Source: Mumia quercus (lineage in GTDB: Bacteria; Actinomycetota; Actinomycetes; Propionibacteriales; Nocardioidaceae). Taken from it: a stretch of DNA of 64,000 nucleotides. Below are positions 49,365 to 58,064 of the stretch, in pieces. The stretch lies in NCBI RefSeq assembly GCF_025506335.1, contig NZ_JANZYO010000005.1, positions 124,001 to 188,000 on the forward strand, in the 5' to 3' direction. The notes beneath the pieces are model-generated. The model did no database searches. It had not been told where the DNA came from and worked only from the letters and a program-made list of their open reading frames with translations. Both the position numbers and the translations under genes were made by a program. The stretch's first letter is position 1. Each line of letters opens with the position of its first letter.

Positions 49365-50453
49365 CTACGCGTGGGCCAGCGCCTGCTCGACGTCGGCCCA
49401 GAGGTCCGCGAAGCCCTCGATCCCGACCGAGACGCGGACGAGCCCCTCGGGGATGGTGTGCGGCTCGCCCTCCCAGCGCCTGCGCCGTTCCCACGTCGTC
49501 TCCACACCGCCGAGCGACGTGGCGCACACCACGAGCCTGCTCGCGGTGGTGACGCGGTGCGCCGCGACGCCACCTCCCACCGGCTCGAACGTCAGGACCG
49601 TCCCGAAACCGGGGTAGCGCACGTCCGCGACCTCCGGGTGGGCCGCCAGCCGCTCGACGAGCCTCCGGGCGTTGTCCTGCGCGCGCTCGAAGCGGACGGC
49701 CAGGGTGCGGAGCCCTCGCGTGGCGAGATAGGCCTCCAGCGCCCCGGGGGTCGCGCCGTGGAGGCGCCGATAGGTCTCGAGCAGCTCGTACGTCGCGTCG
49801 TCGGCGGCCACGGCCACCCCGGCGAGCGCGTCGCTGTGCCCGGCGAGCAGCTTCGTGGCGGAGTGGACGACGACGTCGGCGCCGAGTGCGAGAGGTTGCT
49901 GGACCAGCGGCGTCGCGAAGGTGTTGTCGACGACGACGAGCGCGCCTCGGGTGCGCGCGGCCGCCGCCGTCTCGGCGACGTCGACCACCTCGAGCGCCGG
50001 GTTCGTCGGCGACTCGATCCAGACCATCGCTGCGTCGTCCGCCGCGTCGACCAGCGCGCGAGGCTGCGTGACGTCGACCTCGCGGACCTCGAGGTGCCCG
50101 CGCCTCGCCGCGTCGCGCAGCAGCGCCACCGTCCCGTTGTACGCGTGCCGCGGCACCACGACGGCGCGGCCCGAGGGGACGAGCGAGAGCACGGCTGCTG
50201 CTGCCGCCAGGCCGGAGGCGTACATCACCGCGCGCCCGCCCTCGAGCGCACCGACGACGTCCTCGAAGGCTTCCCAGGTCGGGTTGCCGTACCGGCCGTA
50301 CTCCAGCGACCCGCCGGCCACGTACGTGCTGGCGGGCGTGATAGGCACGTTCAGCGGTGAGTCGGGCGTCCGGTCGGGGCGCCCTGCGGCGACGGCGAGC
50401 GTCTCAGGGGTGAGACTGGACGAGAGGTGCTGTGGGTGGTCAGAGCGAGCCAT
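49365..50453 (-). CDS. Cys/Met-metabolism PLP-dependent enzyme (cystathionine gamma-synthase/lyase-like)
   Basis: The 362-residue protein belongs to the trans-sulfuration fold-type-I PLP family: YGRYGNPTWEAFE near the start, MYASGLAAAAAVL, and the PLP lysine in VHSATKLLAGHSDALAG. It probably makes or cleaves cystathionine or a related thioether; the exact reaction is not told by these motifs. ATG 50453 is seven bases behind GACAAT (minus strand), so it is probably leaderless. It starts 37 bases from the divergent ddl, and both promoters overlap. Confidence 0.85.
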   Translation of the reverse strand: MARSDHPQHLSSSLTPETLAVAAGRPDRTPDSPLNVPITPASTYVAGGSLEYGRYGNPTWEAFEDVVGALEGGRAVMYASGLAAAAAVLSLVPSGRAVVVPRHAYNGTVALLRDAARRGHLEVREVDVTQPRALVDAADDAAMVWIESPTNPALEVVDVAETAAAARTRGALVVVDNTFATPLVQQPLALGADVVVHSATKLLAGHSDALAGVAVAADDATYELLETYRRLHGATPGALEAYLATRGLRTLAVRFERAQDNARRLVERLAAHPEVADVRYPGFGTVLTFEPVGGGVAAHRVTTASRLVVCATSLGGVETTWERRRRWEGEPHTIPEGLVRVSVGIEGFADLWADVEQALAHA

Positions 50454-50490
50454 GCCGACCATTGTCGCCCGTCACGATAGGGTCACCCCG

Positions 50491-51624
50491 ATGAGTGATC
50501 CCACGCTGCACGATCCCGCACCGGCCGGCTCCGCCTCGCGAGACCGACGCCCGTGCGTCCTGCTCGTCTTCGGGGGGCGCTCCAGCGAGCACGAGGTCTC
50601 CTGCATGACGGCACGAGAGGTGCTCGCGGTGATCGACCGCGACCGCTACGACGTCATCGCCGTCGGCATCACCCGGGACGGGCGGTGGGTCCTCCAGGAC
50701 CACGGCCCGCAGAGCCCGCCGGGCTCGCTGCCCGTCGTCGACGAGTCCGGGACGCCCGTCGCGCTGTCGGCCTCTCGGCTCCTCGCCGAGACCGCCGACG
50801 GAGCGACCGAGCTGGTCGCGGAGGTCGATGTCGCCTTCCCGCTGCTCCACGGCCCGTGGGGCGAGGACGGGACCATCCAGGGCATGTTCGAAATGGCCGG
50901 GCTGCGGTATGTCGGGTCGGGCGTGCTCGCCAGCGCCGTCGCGATGGACAAGGCCTTCGCCAAGGTCGTCTTCGCGACCGCCGGGCTGCCCCAGCTGCCC
51001 TACACGGTCGTCCACGCGGACGAGTGGGCGGACGACCCGTCCGCCGTGAAGGAGTCGGTGGCCTCCCTGCACTACCCGGTCTTCGTCAAGCCCGCGCGCG
51101 CCGGCTCGAGCATGGGCGGCACGCTCGTCGAGGACGAGCACGGGCTCGCCGACGCCATCGCGTTCGCGCAGGAGCACGACCCGAAGGTCGTGGTGGAGTC
51201 GGCGGTCGACGCCCGCGAGATCGAGTGCGGCGTCCTCCAGAAGCCCGACGGCTCCGTCTGGGTCAGCACCCCGGGCGAGATCGCGGTCGACCACGGGGCC
51301 GGTCACGCGTTCTACGACTTCTCGGCCAAGTACGTCGACGGGACCTCCAAGAACCTCGTCCCCGCCCGTCTCGACGACGCCGACATCGAGCGCGTCCGCG
51401 AGAAGGCGGCCCGCGCGTTCGACGCGCTCGGCTGCGAAGGGCTGGCGCGCGTCGACTTCTTCCTCGTCGACGACGTCTTCTACATCAACGAGGTCAACAC
51501 GATGCCGGGGTTCACCCCGTTCTCGATGTTCCCACAGGTGTGGCAGGCCGCCGGCGTCGATTACGCGGAGCTGATCGAGCGACTCCTCGACCACGCGCTG
51601 GCCCGCCCGACCGGCCTTCGCTGA
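50491..51624 (+). CDS. ddl: D-alanine--D-alanine ligase
   Basis: Ddl joins two D-alanines for peptidoglycan. The 377-residue protein is an ATP-grasp enzyme with FGGRSSEHEVSC at the start, PLLHGPWGEDGTIQG, VKPARAGSSMGG and FYINEVNTMPGFTPFSMFP. ATG 50491 follows TAGGGT (50478-50483) by seven bases, a leaderless start. Position behind gpsA is conserved despite the intervening divergent PLP gene. Confidence 0.96.
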   Translation: MSDPTLHDPAPAGSASRDRRPCVLLVFGGRSSEHEVSCMTAREVLAVIDRDRYDVIAVGITRDGRWVLQDHGPQSPPGSLPVVDESGTPVALSASRLLAETADGATELVAEVDVAFPLLHGPWGEDGTIQGMFEMAGLRYVGSGVLASAVAMDKAFAKVVFATAGLPQLPYTVVHADEWADDPSAVKESVASLHYPVFVKPARAGSSMGGTLVEDEHGLADAIAFAQEHDPKVVVESAVDAREIECGVLQKPDGSVWVSTPGEIAVDHGAGHAFYDFSAKYVDGTSKNLVPARLDDADIERVREKAARAFDALGCEGLARVDFFLVDDVFYINEVNTMPGFTPFSMFPQVWQAAGVDYAELIERLLDHALARPTGLR

Positions 51625-51632
51625 GTCTCAGC

Positions 51633-52109
51633 TCACACGCAGGGAGTCACGACGGGGTCGTGCTCGGTGACGAGCGCCGAGAGGTCGCTCAGCGCCTCCG
51701 AGGGCGGCTCGTGCTCGCGCGGCACCGTGACCTCGACGTACGCCCGCCGGCCGATCGTCGTGAAGACGTACGAGTCGGCGTTCTCCTGAGTGAACCAGCC
51801 GACGTCGTCGACGACGTCGCACCGCGAGGTCGGCTCGAGGCCGGCCGGCTTGTCGACCCCGCACCGCAGGACGATCGCCGGGCTTCCCCAGGCACGGCCG
51901 GAGCCGGCGGGGGCGACGCGCACCGCCTCCTGGCCGGCGACCGACCCCGGCGCGTCGTCGAGCAGGTCGGCGCACAGCGACGCGACGTCCTCGGGCGTGG
52001 GCTCGGGAGGGTCGACCGCGACGGTGTCGGCGCACCCGGTCGCGAGCACCGCGAGCGCGACGAGGCAGGCCGCGCGGGGAAGAAGGCTCAGAGGTGGACG
52101 ACGGGACAC
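51633..52109 (-). CDS. DUF3515 family lipoprotein
   Basis: The 158-residue product has a signal peptide with lipobox TGC, then DUF3515 features: LCADLLDDAPGSVAGQEA, WGSPAIVLRCGVDKPAGL and a final Cys. It should be anchored outside the membrane; the role is unknown. Such genes commonly neighbour thiL and ddl in actinobacteria. Its GTG start lies inside the end of the Lrp-type gene (overlap 52088-52109), so the two are co-translated. Confidence 0.86.
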   Translation of the reverse strand: MSRRPPLSLLPRAACLVALAVLATGCADTVAVDPPEPTPEDVASLCADLLDDAPGSVAGQEAVRVAPAGSGRAWGSPAIVLRCGVDKPAGLEPTSRCDVVDDVGWFTQENADSYVFTTIGRRAYVEVTVPREHEPPSEALSDLSALVTEHDPVVTPCV

Positions 52110-52324
52110 GTCAGCGTCCGGGTGATGCCGTCGATGCGCTGGATCTGCGCGACGACCATCTCGCCGAGCTCGTCCACGTGCTTGGCCTCGGCGCGCACGA
52201 TCACGTCGTAGGGCCCGGTCACGTCCTCGGCGAGGGTCACGCCCTTCACCTCGGCGATGGCCGCGGCGACCTCGGCGGCCTTGCCGACCTCGGTCTGGAC
52301 CAGGATGTAGGCCTGAACCACCAT
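52088..52324 (-). CDS. Stand-alone Lrp/AsnC-type ligand-binding (RAM) domain
   Basis: The 78-residue product is a complete RAM domain without DNA-binding helix: MVVQAYILVQTEVGKAAEVA ... GPYDVIVRAEAKHVDELGEMVV ... TRTLTCPVVHL. Such small proteins form oligomers that bind amino acids and may modulate true Lrp regulators. ATG 52324 has GGAGGA about eight bases upstream. It is divergent from thiL. Confidence 0.9.
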   Translation of the reverse strand: MVVQAYILVQTEVGKAAEVAAAIAEVKGVTLAEDVTGPYDVIVRAEAKHVDELGEMVVAQIQRIDGITRTLTCPVVHL

Positions 52325-52462
52325 GTGGGGATCCTCCGTGCTCGTCGAACGGTCACCGCCTGGACACGCTACAGGATGATGACGTCCGCGTGACGGCTCG
52401 TCCCGCGCGACGCACCACCGGGGCGCCACGGCCGTACGTTCGCCATGGCGCAGGATGGGGAC

Positions 52463-53437
52463 ATGACCTCCGCACCGCGCACACCAGGACAGGACGACCC
52501 CGACCTCACGGTGGGAGACGTGGGCGAGTTCGGGCTGATCGACCGCGTCGCTCCTGCCGAGCACTCCGCGCGGGTGCTCGTGGGTCCCGGTGACGACTGC
52601 GCGTCGTTGCGCGTGGCGTCGGGGCGGGCGCTCCTCTCGACGGACGTGCTCGTCGAAGGCCGGCACTTCCGCCGTGACTGGGCCGAGGGGTACGACATCG
52701 GCCGGCGCGCCGCGGCCGCCAACCTCGCCGACGTCATGGCGATGGGCGGCGTGGCGACGGCGTTGACCGTCGGGTTCGCGGCGCCTCCCGACCTGCCGTC
52801 GCGGTGGGCCGAGGACCTCACGCGCGGCATCGTGGACGAGGCGGCGCTCGTGGGCGCCGAGGTGGTCGGCGGCGACGTCACCGCCGCGGACGGCGTGGTC
52901 GTCGCGATCACCGTCGTCGGCGAGGCCGACCAGGAGCCGGTGCTCCGCTCAGGTGCCCAGGTCGGTGACGTGGTGGCCGTGGTGGGCCGGCTCGGGTGGG
53001 CCGGCGCCGGGCTGCACGTCCTCGGCCGTGGCTTCCGGTCGCCGCGTGTGCTCGTCGACGCGTACAGACGTCCCGAGCCCCCGTACCTCGAGGGTCCGCG
53101 CGGGGCGCGGGAGGGCGCGACCGCGATGATCGACGTCAGCGACGGCCTGCTGGCCGACCTGGGGCACGTCGCCGCGGCGAGCGGCGTGGGGATCGCGCTC
53201 GACACGAGCGCCCTGGTCGTCGCCGAGCCGATCGCCGACGTCGCCGCCGCCACGAACGCCGAACCGCTGGGCTTCCTCCTGACCGGCGGCGACGACCACA
53301 CCCTCGCGGCGACCTTCCCGGCCGACCGCGGAGCCCCGGACGGCTGGACGGTCGTCGGGCGCGTCGTCGAGGGGGAGGGAGTCACCGTCGACGGACGGGA
53401 GTGGGAGGGCCCGGCAGGCCACGAGCACTTCCGCTGA
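52463..53437 (+). CDS. thiL: Thiamine-monophosphate kinase
   Basis: ThiL phosphorylates thiamine monophosphate to the diphosphate cofactor. The 324-residue protein has the AIR-synthase-like features GPGDDCASL, LLSTDVLVEGRHFRRDW, NLADVMAMGG and MIDVSDGLLADLGHV. ATG 52463 is six bases after CAGGAT; an ATG at 52445 would add six residues. The gene is intact and of normal length. Confidence 0.94.
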   Translation: MTSAPRTPGQDDPDLTVGDVGEFGLIDRVAPAEHSARVLVGPGDDCASLRVASGRALLSTDVLVEGRHFRRDWAEGYDIGRRAAAANLADVMAMGGVATALTVGFAAPPDLPSRWAEDLTRGIVDEAALVGAEVVGGDVTAADGVVVAITVVGEADQEPVLRSGAQVGDVVAVVGRLGWAGAGLHVLGRGFRSPRVLVDAYRRPEPPYLEGPRGAREGATAMIDVSDGLLADLGHVAAASGVGIALDTSALVVAEPIADVAAATNAEPLGFLLTGGDDHTLAATFPADRGAPDGWTVVGRVVEGEGVTVDGREWEGPAGHEHFR

Positions 53438-53465
53438 GCCGGCGCACGCAGGCGGTCGGAGCGGG

Positions 53466-54440
53466 CTAGGTCGTCGTCCCTCGTCGACGCCAGACGCCCG
53501 GCGCCTCGCCGACCTGTCGTTTGAACGCGCGGTTGAACGCCGACTCCGACTGGTAGCCGACGGCGGCAGCGGCCTGCGCGACGCTGAGCGAACGGCTCTG
53601 GAGCAGGCGCGCGGCGAGCTGGAGCCGCCAGCGCGCCAGGTAGGTCATCGGAGGGATGCCCACGTACGAGGTGAAGCGTTCGGCGAGGGCCGAGCGCGAG
53701 AGGCCGACCTCGCGGGCGAGCTGCTCCAACGTCCACGGCTCGGCGAACCGTCCGTGCATCAGCCGCAGCGCGGCACCGACGTCGCGGTCGCGCAGGCCGG
53801 CCACCCAGCTGCGCGTCTGCGGGGGCAGCCCGTCGATGTGGCTCCGGAGGGCCTCCAGGAACATCAGCTCGGACAGCTTGGCGAGCATCGCCTCCTGACC
53901 GGCGTCGCGTTCGTCGCTGGTCGCGATCGCCGCGTCCAGCAGACTCGTCATCCACTCCCAGCTGCGGCCGGACACGGGCGCGCGGACCATCCGCGGCAAC
54001 GACTCCAGCAAGGGGTTGAAGGGCCCCCTGTCGCAGGCGAGGTAGCCGCAGACGATCCGGCAGCGTTCGGCGCGGGCATCGCTGTTGATGTCGATGACGA
54101 ACGGCAGGGCCTCGCTCAACGGGCGGTAGTAGCGCGAGAGGTCGGCCTGCCCACGCATCCCTGGCTCGGACGCCAAGATGTTCGCCTCGCCGGAGGAGAA
54201 GATCACGATCTCGCCGGCCCGCATCAGCTCCGCGGGCTCGGGCTCGTCGACGGCCTCGACCCAGCAGGCGCCGGAGGTGAGGACGTGGAACGCGATCAGG
54301 TGGTCGGCGTCGGCGGCGACCTTGGCCGCGATCACGTCCGTCGGCGGGCTCTGGGCGACGAAGGGGGCGCGCGCGTCGATGTCGAAGTACACCGCTCCGG
54401 TCAGACGGACCGCGAGCAGCACGTCGGAGAGGACGTCCAC
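53466..54440 (-). CDS. AraC family regulator with cupin sensor
   Basis: The 324-residue product begins with an AraC-type cupin domain (VDVLSDVLLAVRLTGAVYFD) and ends with a double helix-turn-helix (LEQLAREVGLSRSALAERF; LSVAQAAAAVGYQSESAFNRAF). GTG 54440 is preferred because GGGAGG lies upstream; a start at 54578 would add 46 uncharacteristic residues. It is divergent from the FAD oxidase, which it likely regulates. Confidence 0.88.
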   Translation of the reverse strand: MDVLSDVLLAVRLTGAVYFDIDARAPFVAQSPPTDVIAAKVAADADHLIAFHVLTSGACWVEAVDEPEPAELMRAGEIVIFSSGEANILASEPGMRGQADLSRYYRPLSEALPFVIDINSDARAERCRIVCGYLACDRGPFNPLLESLPRMVRAPVSGRSWEWMTSLLDAAIATSDERDAGQEAMLAKLSELMFLEALRSHIDGLPPQTRSWVAGLRDRDVGAALRLMHGRFAEPWTLEQLAREVGLSRSALAERFTSYVGIPPMTYLARWRLQLAARLLQSRSLSVAQAAAAVGYQSESAFNRAFKRQVGEAPGVWRRRGTTT

Positions 54441-54614
54441 CGCGCTCACCTCCCGGACGCTCGGGCAGAGGTCCTGGACGTACGGCGACGATCGCGCCGT
54501 CAGCCGGATGAACGGCCAAGACGGCCGGCGTCCTGGGCATTCCTGGCCGACAGGGCTGCTCCCTAGCGTCGAAGACACATTCTCCCACCTACCGCCTCGC
54601 AGGAGGAGCCCATC

Positions 54615-56015
54615 ATGTCCACAGTCGAAACCACACCCCGCGCCGTCGTCGACGAGCTCCGCCAGGTCGTGCGGGGCCCGCTCATCGAGCCTTCAGACCC
54701 GGACTACGACGAGGTGCGCAAGGTCTTCAACGGAGCCGTCGACCGGCATCCCGCGGCCGTCGTCCGCGTCGCCGACGTGGGCGACGTCCTCAGCTGCGTC
54801 GACGTCGCCCGGCGCCATCGCATGCCCCTCGCCGTGCGTGGTGGTGGCCACCACGGTGCGGGCTTCAGCGTCGGCGACGGCGCCCTGGTGATCGACTTCC
54901 GCGACCAGCGCTCGACCACGGTCGACCCGGCGGCAGGGACGGTACGCGTCGACGCGGGCTGCACCTGGGGCGACGTGGACCACGCCACGGGAGCGTTCGG
55001 GCTGGCGACGCCGTCGGGCTTCGTGTCCACGACCGGTGTCGCCGGCCTCACCCTCGGAGGCGGGACCGGCTACCTCACGCGACAGTTCGGGCTCACGGTG
55101 GACAACCTCGTCTCCGCCGACGTGGTGCTGGCCGACGGCACGTTCGTCACGGCCAGCGAGACGAGCCACCGAGACCTGTTCTGGGCGCTGCGCGGTGGTG
55201 GCGGGAACTTCGGTGTCGTGACCTCGTTCACCTTCACGTGTCATCCCGTGGGCGAGGCGGGGCAGATCATCGGCGGCCCCGTGCTGTACGACCTCGCGGA
55301 CGCCGAGGAGGTCTTCCGGTGGTACCGCGACCTCCTGCCCGGCCTTCCCGACGAGCTGAACGGCTGGCTCGGCGTCCTCGAGGTTCCCTCCGCGGCGCCG
55401 TTCCCCGAAGAGCTCTGGGCGCGCAAGGTCTGCGGGATCGTGTGGTGCTACTCAGGGCCGCACGAGCGGGCGGACGAGGTGCTGGCACCGGTCGTCGAGT
55501 TCGGGAGGCCGCTGCTGAGCGGGCTCCAGCCGATGCCGTACGCCGTCCTCCAGACCGCGTTCGACGCCCTGCTGCCCGCGGGCCTGCAGTGGTACTGGAA
55601 GGCCGACTTCTACGAGAAGATCCCCGACGAGGCGATCGCCGTCCACCGTCGGTACGGCGAGAGCATCCCGACGCCGTTGTCCACGATGCACCTGTACCCG
55701 ATCAGCGGCGCGGCGGCCCGCGTGCCGGAGGACGCCACCGCGTTCGCGTACCGGCAGGGCGGCTGGAACGGCGTCATCGCCGGCATCGATCCCGACCCGG
55801 CGAAGCTGGACGAGGTCTCGGCATGGGCGCGGGACTACTGGGAGGAGCTCCATCCGACCTCGGCCGGCGGGGCGTACGTCAACATGATGATGGACGAGGG
55901 GAACGCACGCGTCCGCGCTGCCTACCGGGGGAACTACGAGCGTCTCGTCGAGGTCAAGCGGCGCTACGACCCGGACAACCTCTTCCGTCTCAACCAGAAC
56001 GTGCCACCGTCCTGA
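54615..56015 (+). CDS. FAD-binding oxidoreductase, berberine-bridge type
   Basis: The 466-residue protein has the FAD (PCMH) fold with RGGGHH (His 79, likely covalent flavin attachment) near residue 79 and the BBE C-terminal segment DPDNLFRLNQNV. The second attachment Cys of bicovalent enzymes is replaced in GFVSTTGVAGLTLGGG, so attachment by one bond is likely. It should oxidise a small alcohol, sugar or alkaloid-like metabolite using oxygen. GGAGG lies ten bases before ATG 54615; an AraC regulator is divergent. Confidence 0.9.
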   Translation: MSTVETTPRAVVDELRQVVRGPLIEPSDPDYDEVRKVFNGAVDRHPAAVVRVADVGDVLSCVDVARRHRMPLAVRGGGHHGAGFSVGDGALVIDFRDQRSTTVDPAAGTVRVDAGCTWGDVDHATGAFGLATPSGFVSTTGVAGLTLGGGTGYLTRQFGLTVDNLVSADVVLADGTFVTASETSHRDLFWALRGGGGNFGVVTSFTFTCHPVGEAGQIIGGPVLYDLADAEEVFRWYRDLLPGLPDELNGWLGVLEVPSAAPFPEELWARKVCGIVWCYSGPHERADEVLAPVVEFGRPLLSGLQPMPYAVLQTAFDALLPAGLQWYWKADFYEKIPDEAIAVHRRYGESIPTPLSTMHLYPISGAAARVPEDATAFAYRQGGWNGVIAGIDPDPAKLDEVSAWARDYWEELHPTSAGGAYVNMMMDEGNARVRAAYRGNYERLVEVKRRYDPDNLFRLNQNVPPS

Positions 56016-56043
56016 CGGCGGCCACCGGGAGAGACACGCCAAA

Positions 56044-56077
56044 GAGGCGGGCCGCACCCGGAGGTGCTGCCCGCCTC
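56044..56077. terminator. Hairpin between the FAD oxidase and rpmB
   Basis: GAGGCGGGC (56044-56052) pairs with GCCCGCCTC (56069-56077), with CACC/GGTG inside. It lies 29 bases past the oxidase stop and is shared by the convergent rpmB. Confidence 0.8.
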
Positions 56078-56132
56078 GGACACGCATATCGTGCGGCGGA
56101 GGTCACCGCGAAGGTGACCGACCGACGTCAGC

Positions 56133-56318
56133 TCAGCGGCTGACCTTGCCGGCCTTGAGGCACGAGGTGCACACGTTCATGCGCTTCGGGGTCGAACCGA
56201 CGACCGCGCGGACCCGCTGGATGTTGGGGTCGAAACGACGGCGCGTGCGCTTGCGCGACCACGGCTTGTTGTTGCCGAAACCCGGCTTCTTGCCGCACAC
56301 GTCGCAGACTGCAGCCAC
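56133..56318 (-). CDS. rpmB: 50S ribosomal protein L28
   Basis: The 61-residue protein has CDVCGKKPGFGNNKPWSRKRT and KRMNVCTSCLKAGKV, so it is the zinc-containing (four-Cys, C-plus) form of L28. GTG 56318 is chosen over longer frames because the L28 start VAAVCDVCG follows and GGGAG lies nine bases upstream. Zinc-free paralogues exist in other actinobacteria; none is in this window. Confidence 0.94.
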   Translation of the reverse strand: MAAVCDVCGKKPGFGNNKPWSRKRTRRRFDPNIQRVRAVVGSTPKRMNVCTSCLKAGKVSR

Positions 56319-56443
56319 AGCGAACACTCCCGGTTGAGATTGAGGGGATTTACCAAAGGACAAGGCTATCCGATCGCCCAAGGGCGAAGCCAATCGGCCT
56401 CGTCGCTCCCGAACGAGGGTGCCCGGGGATAGTCTCTCAGGTC

Positions 56444-58045
56444 ATGAAGACCCGCGTCTCTCCGGAGTCCTTCGCCGCATGGGCACGGGCCTGCACCGAA
56501 GCCCTCGGCACCGCTCGCGCAGAGATCGACGCACTCAACGTCTTCCCTGTTCCCGACGGCGACACGGGCACGAATGTGTACGTGACGTTCGAGTCGGCCC
56601 TGCAGGCGATCACGCCTTCTTCCGACGAGCCCCTCGCCGCGCTCGTCAAGCGGTACGTCGACGCGGTCCTGCTCGGCGCGCGGGGCAACTCCGGCGTCAT
56701 CATGGCGCAGTTCCTCCGGGCTTCTCTCCCGCTCGTGGCCGAGGCGGACGGCGAGGAGGTGGACGTCGCGCGGGTCGCGGACGCGATGAGCACGGCCGCC
56801 ACCGCGGCGTACGCCGCTGTCGGTCATCCCGTCGAGGGCACGATTCTCACCGTCGCGTGCCGTGCCGCGGAGGCCGCGCAGGAGGCGGTCGCCGCGGGGG
56901 CCGACCTCGCCGGACTGGTGAGCGCGGTGGCGGCGGCCGCGCGGGAGGCGCTGGTACGCACGCCGGAGCAGCTCGACCGCCTGGCCCGCGCGGGTGTGGT
57001 GGACGCTGGCGGCCGCGCGCTCGTCGTGATCCTCGACACGACCGAGCGGCTCATCACCGGACGGTTCGTCCCCGCGCCGGAGCCGGTCGTGATCGTTCCG
57101 AGCGAACGCGCCGACGACGCGCACGCGCTCGACCCCGACGGGCCCTCGTACGAGGTGATGTACCTCCTCGACGCCGACGACGCCGCGATCCCCGACCTGC
57201 GGCGTGCCCTGGACGCCCTCGGTGACTCGCTCGTCGTCGTCGGCGGCGACCGGCTCTGGAACGTCCACGTCCACGTCGACGACGTCGGTGCGGCGATCGA
57301 GGCAGGCATCGCCGCCGGTCGGCCGTACCGGATCTCCGTCACCCACTTCGCGGAGATGACACGGGCGCAGGCGAGCACCGACGGGACGCGAGCGGTCGTC
57401 GCGGTCGCCGCCGGGCCCGGGCTCGCGTCGCTGTTCAGTGAGGCGGGCGCCGTCGTCGTTCCGACATCGGTCGGAGAGCCGCTGGCCGTCAGCGCCGTTC
57501 TCGACACGATCCTCGACTGCGGGGCGGACGACGTGGTCGTCCTGCCCAACAGCCGCGACTTCCGCGTCGTCTGCGACGCCGCGGCCGCCCAGGCGCGCGA
57601 GGCGGGCGTCCACGCGACCGTCATCCCGTCGTGGACGCAGGTGCAGGGACTCGCGGCCGTGGCCGTCCATGACGCGACCCGTCCGTTCGACGACGACGTG
57701 GTCGCGATGACCAGCGCGTCACGGGGCACCCAGCACGGGGCGATCACGGTGGCCACCGAGTCCGGGATGACGATGGCGGGGCCGTGCCTGGTCGGCGACG
57801 TGCTCGGTGTGGTCGACGCGGAGTTCTCCGTGATCGGGCACGAGCAAGCCGAGGTGGCGCGCCTGGTGCTCGACCGTCTGATGTCCGGGAGCGCCGAGCT
57901 GGTCACCCTGGTGACCGGCGACGGCCTCGACGACGACGTCGTGCCCAGCCTCCAGCGCTGGCTGCGCACGCGCCGTCCCGACGTCGAGCTCGTCGCGTAC
58001 GACGGTGGCCAGGCCCGCTACCCGCTGCTGCTGGCGGTCGAGTGA
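56444..58045 (+). CDS. FakA-like fatty-acid kinase (DAK2 domain)
   Basis: FakA-type proteins phosphorylate fatty acids presented by DegV/FakB proteins. The 533-residue product begins with a DAK2 domain (ALNVFPVPDGDTGTNVY with the ATP/Mg Asp residues; GARGNSGVIMAQFLR) and continues with the FakA middle and C-terminal domains (DSLVVVGGDRLWNVHVHVDD; DDVVVLPNSRDFR). ATG 56444 is eight bases behind TAGTCT (56430-56435). recG follows 19 bases later, a usual order. A DegV homologue is at 2453. Confidence 0.92.
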   Translation: MKTRVSPESFAAWARACTEALGTARAEIDALNVFPVPDGDTGTNVYVTFESALQAITPSSDEPLAALVKRYVDAVLLGARGNSGVIMAQFLRASLPLVAEADGEEVDVARVADAMSTAATAAYAAVGHPVEGTILTVACRAAEAAQEAVAAGADLAGLVSAVAAAAREALVRTPEQLDRLARAGVVDAGGRALVVILDTTERLITGRFVPAPEPVVIVPSERADDAHALDPDGPSYEVMYLLDADDAAIPDLRRALDALGDSLVVVGGDRLWNVHVHVDDVGAAIEAGIAAGRPYRISVTHFAEMTRAQASTDGTRAVVAVAAGPGLASLFSEAGAVVVPTSVGEPLAVSAVLDTILDCGADDVVVLPNSRDFRVVCDAAAAQAREAGVHATVIPSWTQVQGLAAVAVHDATRPFDDDVVAMTSASRGTQHGAITVATESGMTMAGPCLVGDVLGVVDAEFSVIGHEQAEVARLVLDRLMSGSAELVTLVTGDGLDDDVVPSLQRWLRTRRPDVELVAYDGGQARYPLLLAVE

Positions 58046-58064
58046 CGAGGGCAGGAGGACCGGC

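Noticed and set aside
52369-54588. 739-codon minus-strand frame covering thiL
   Set aside because: It is antisense to thiL and only its start overlaps the true AraC gene in another frame; composition is Arg/Ser-rich shadow type.
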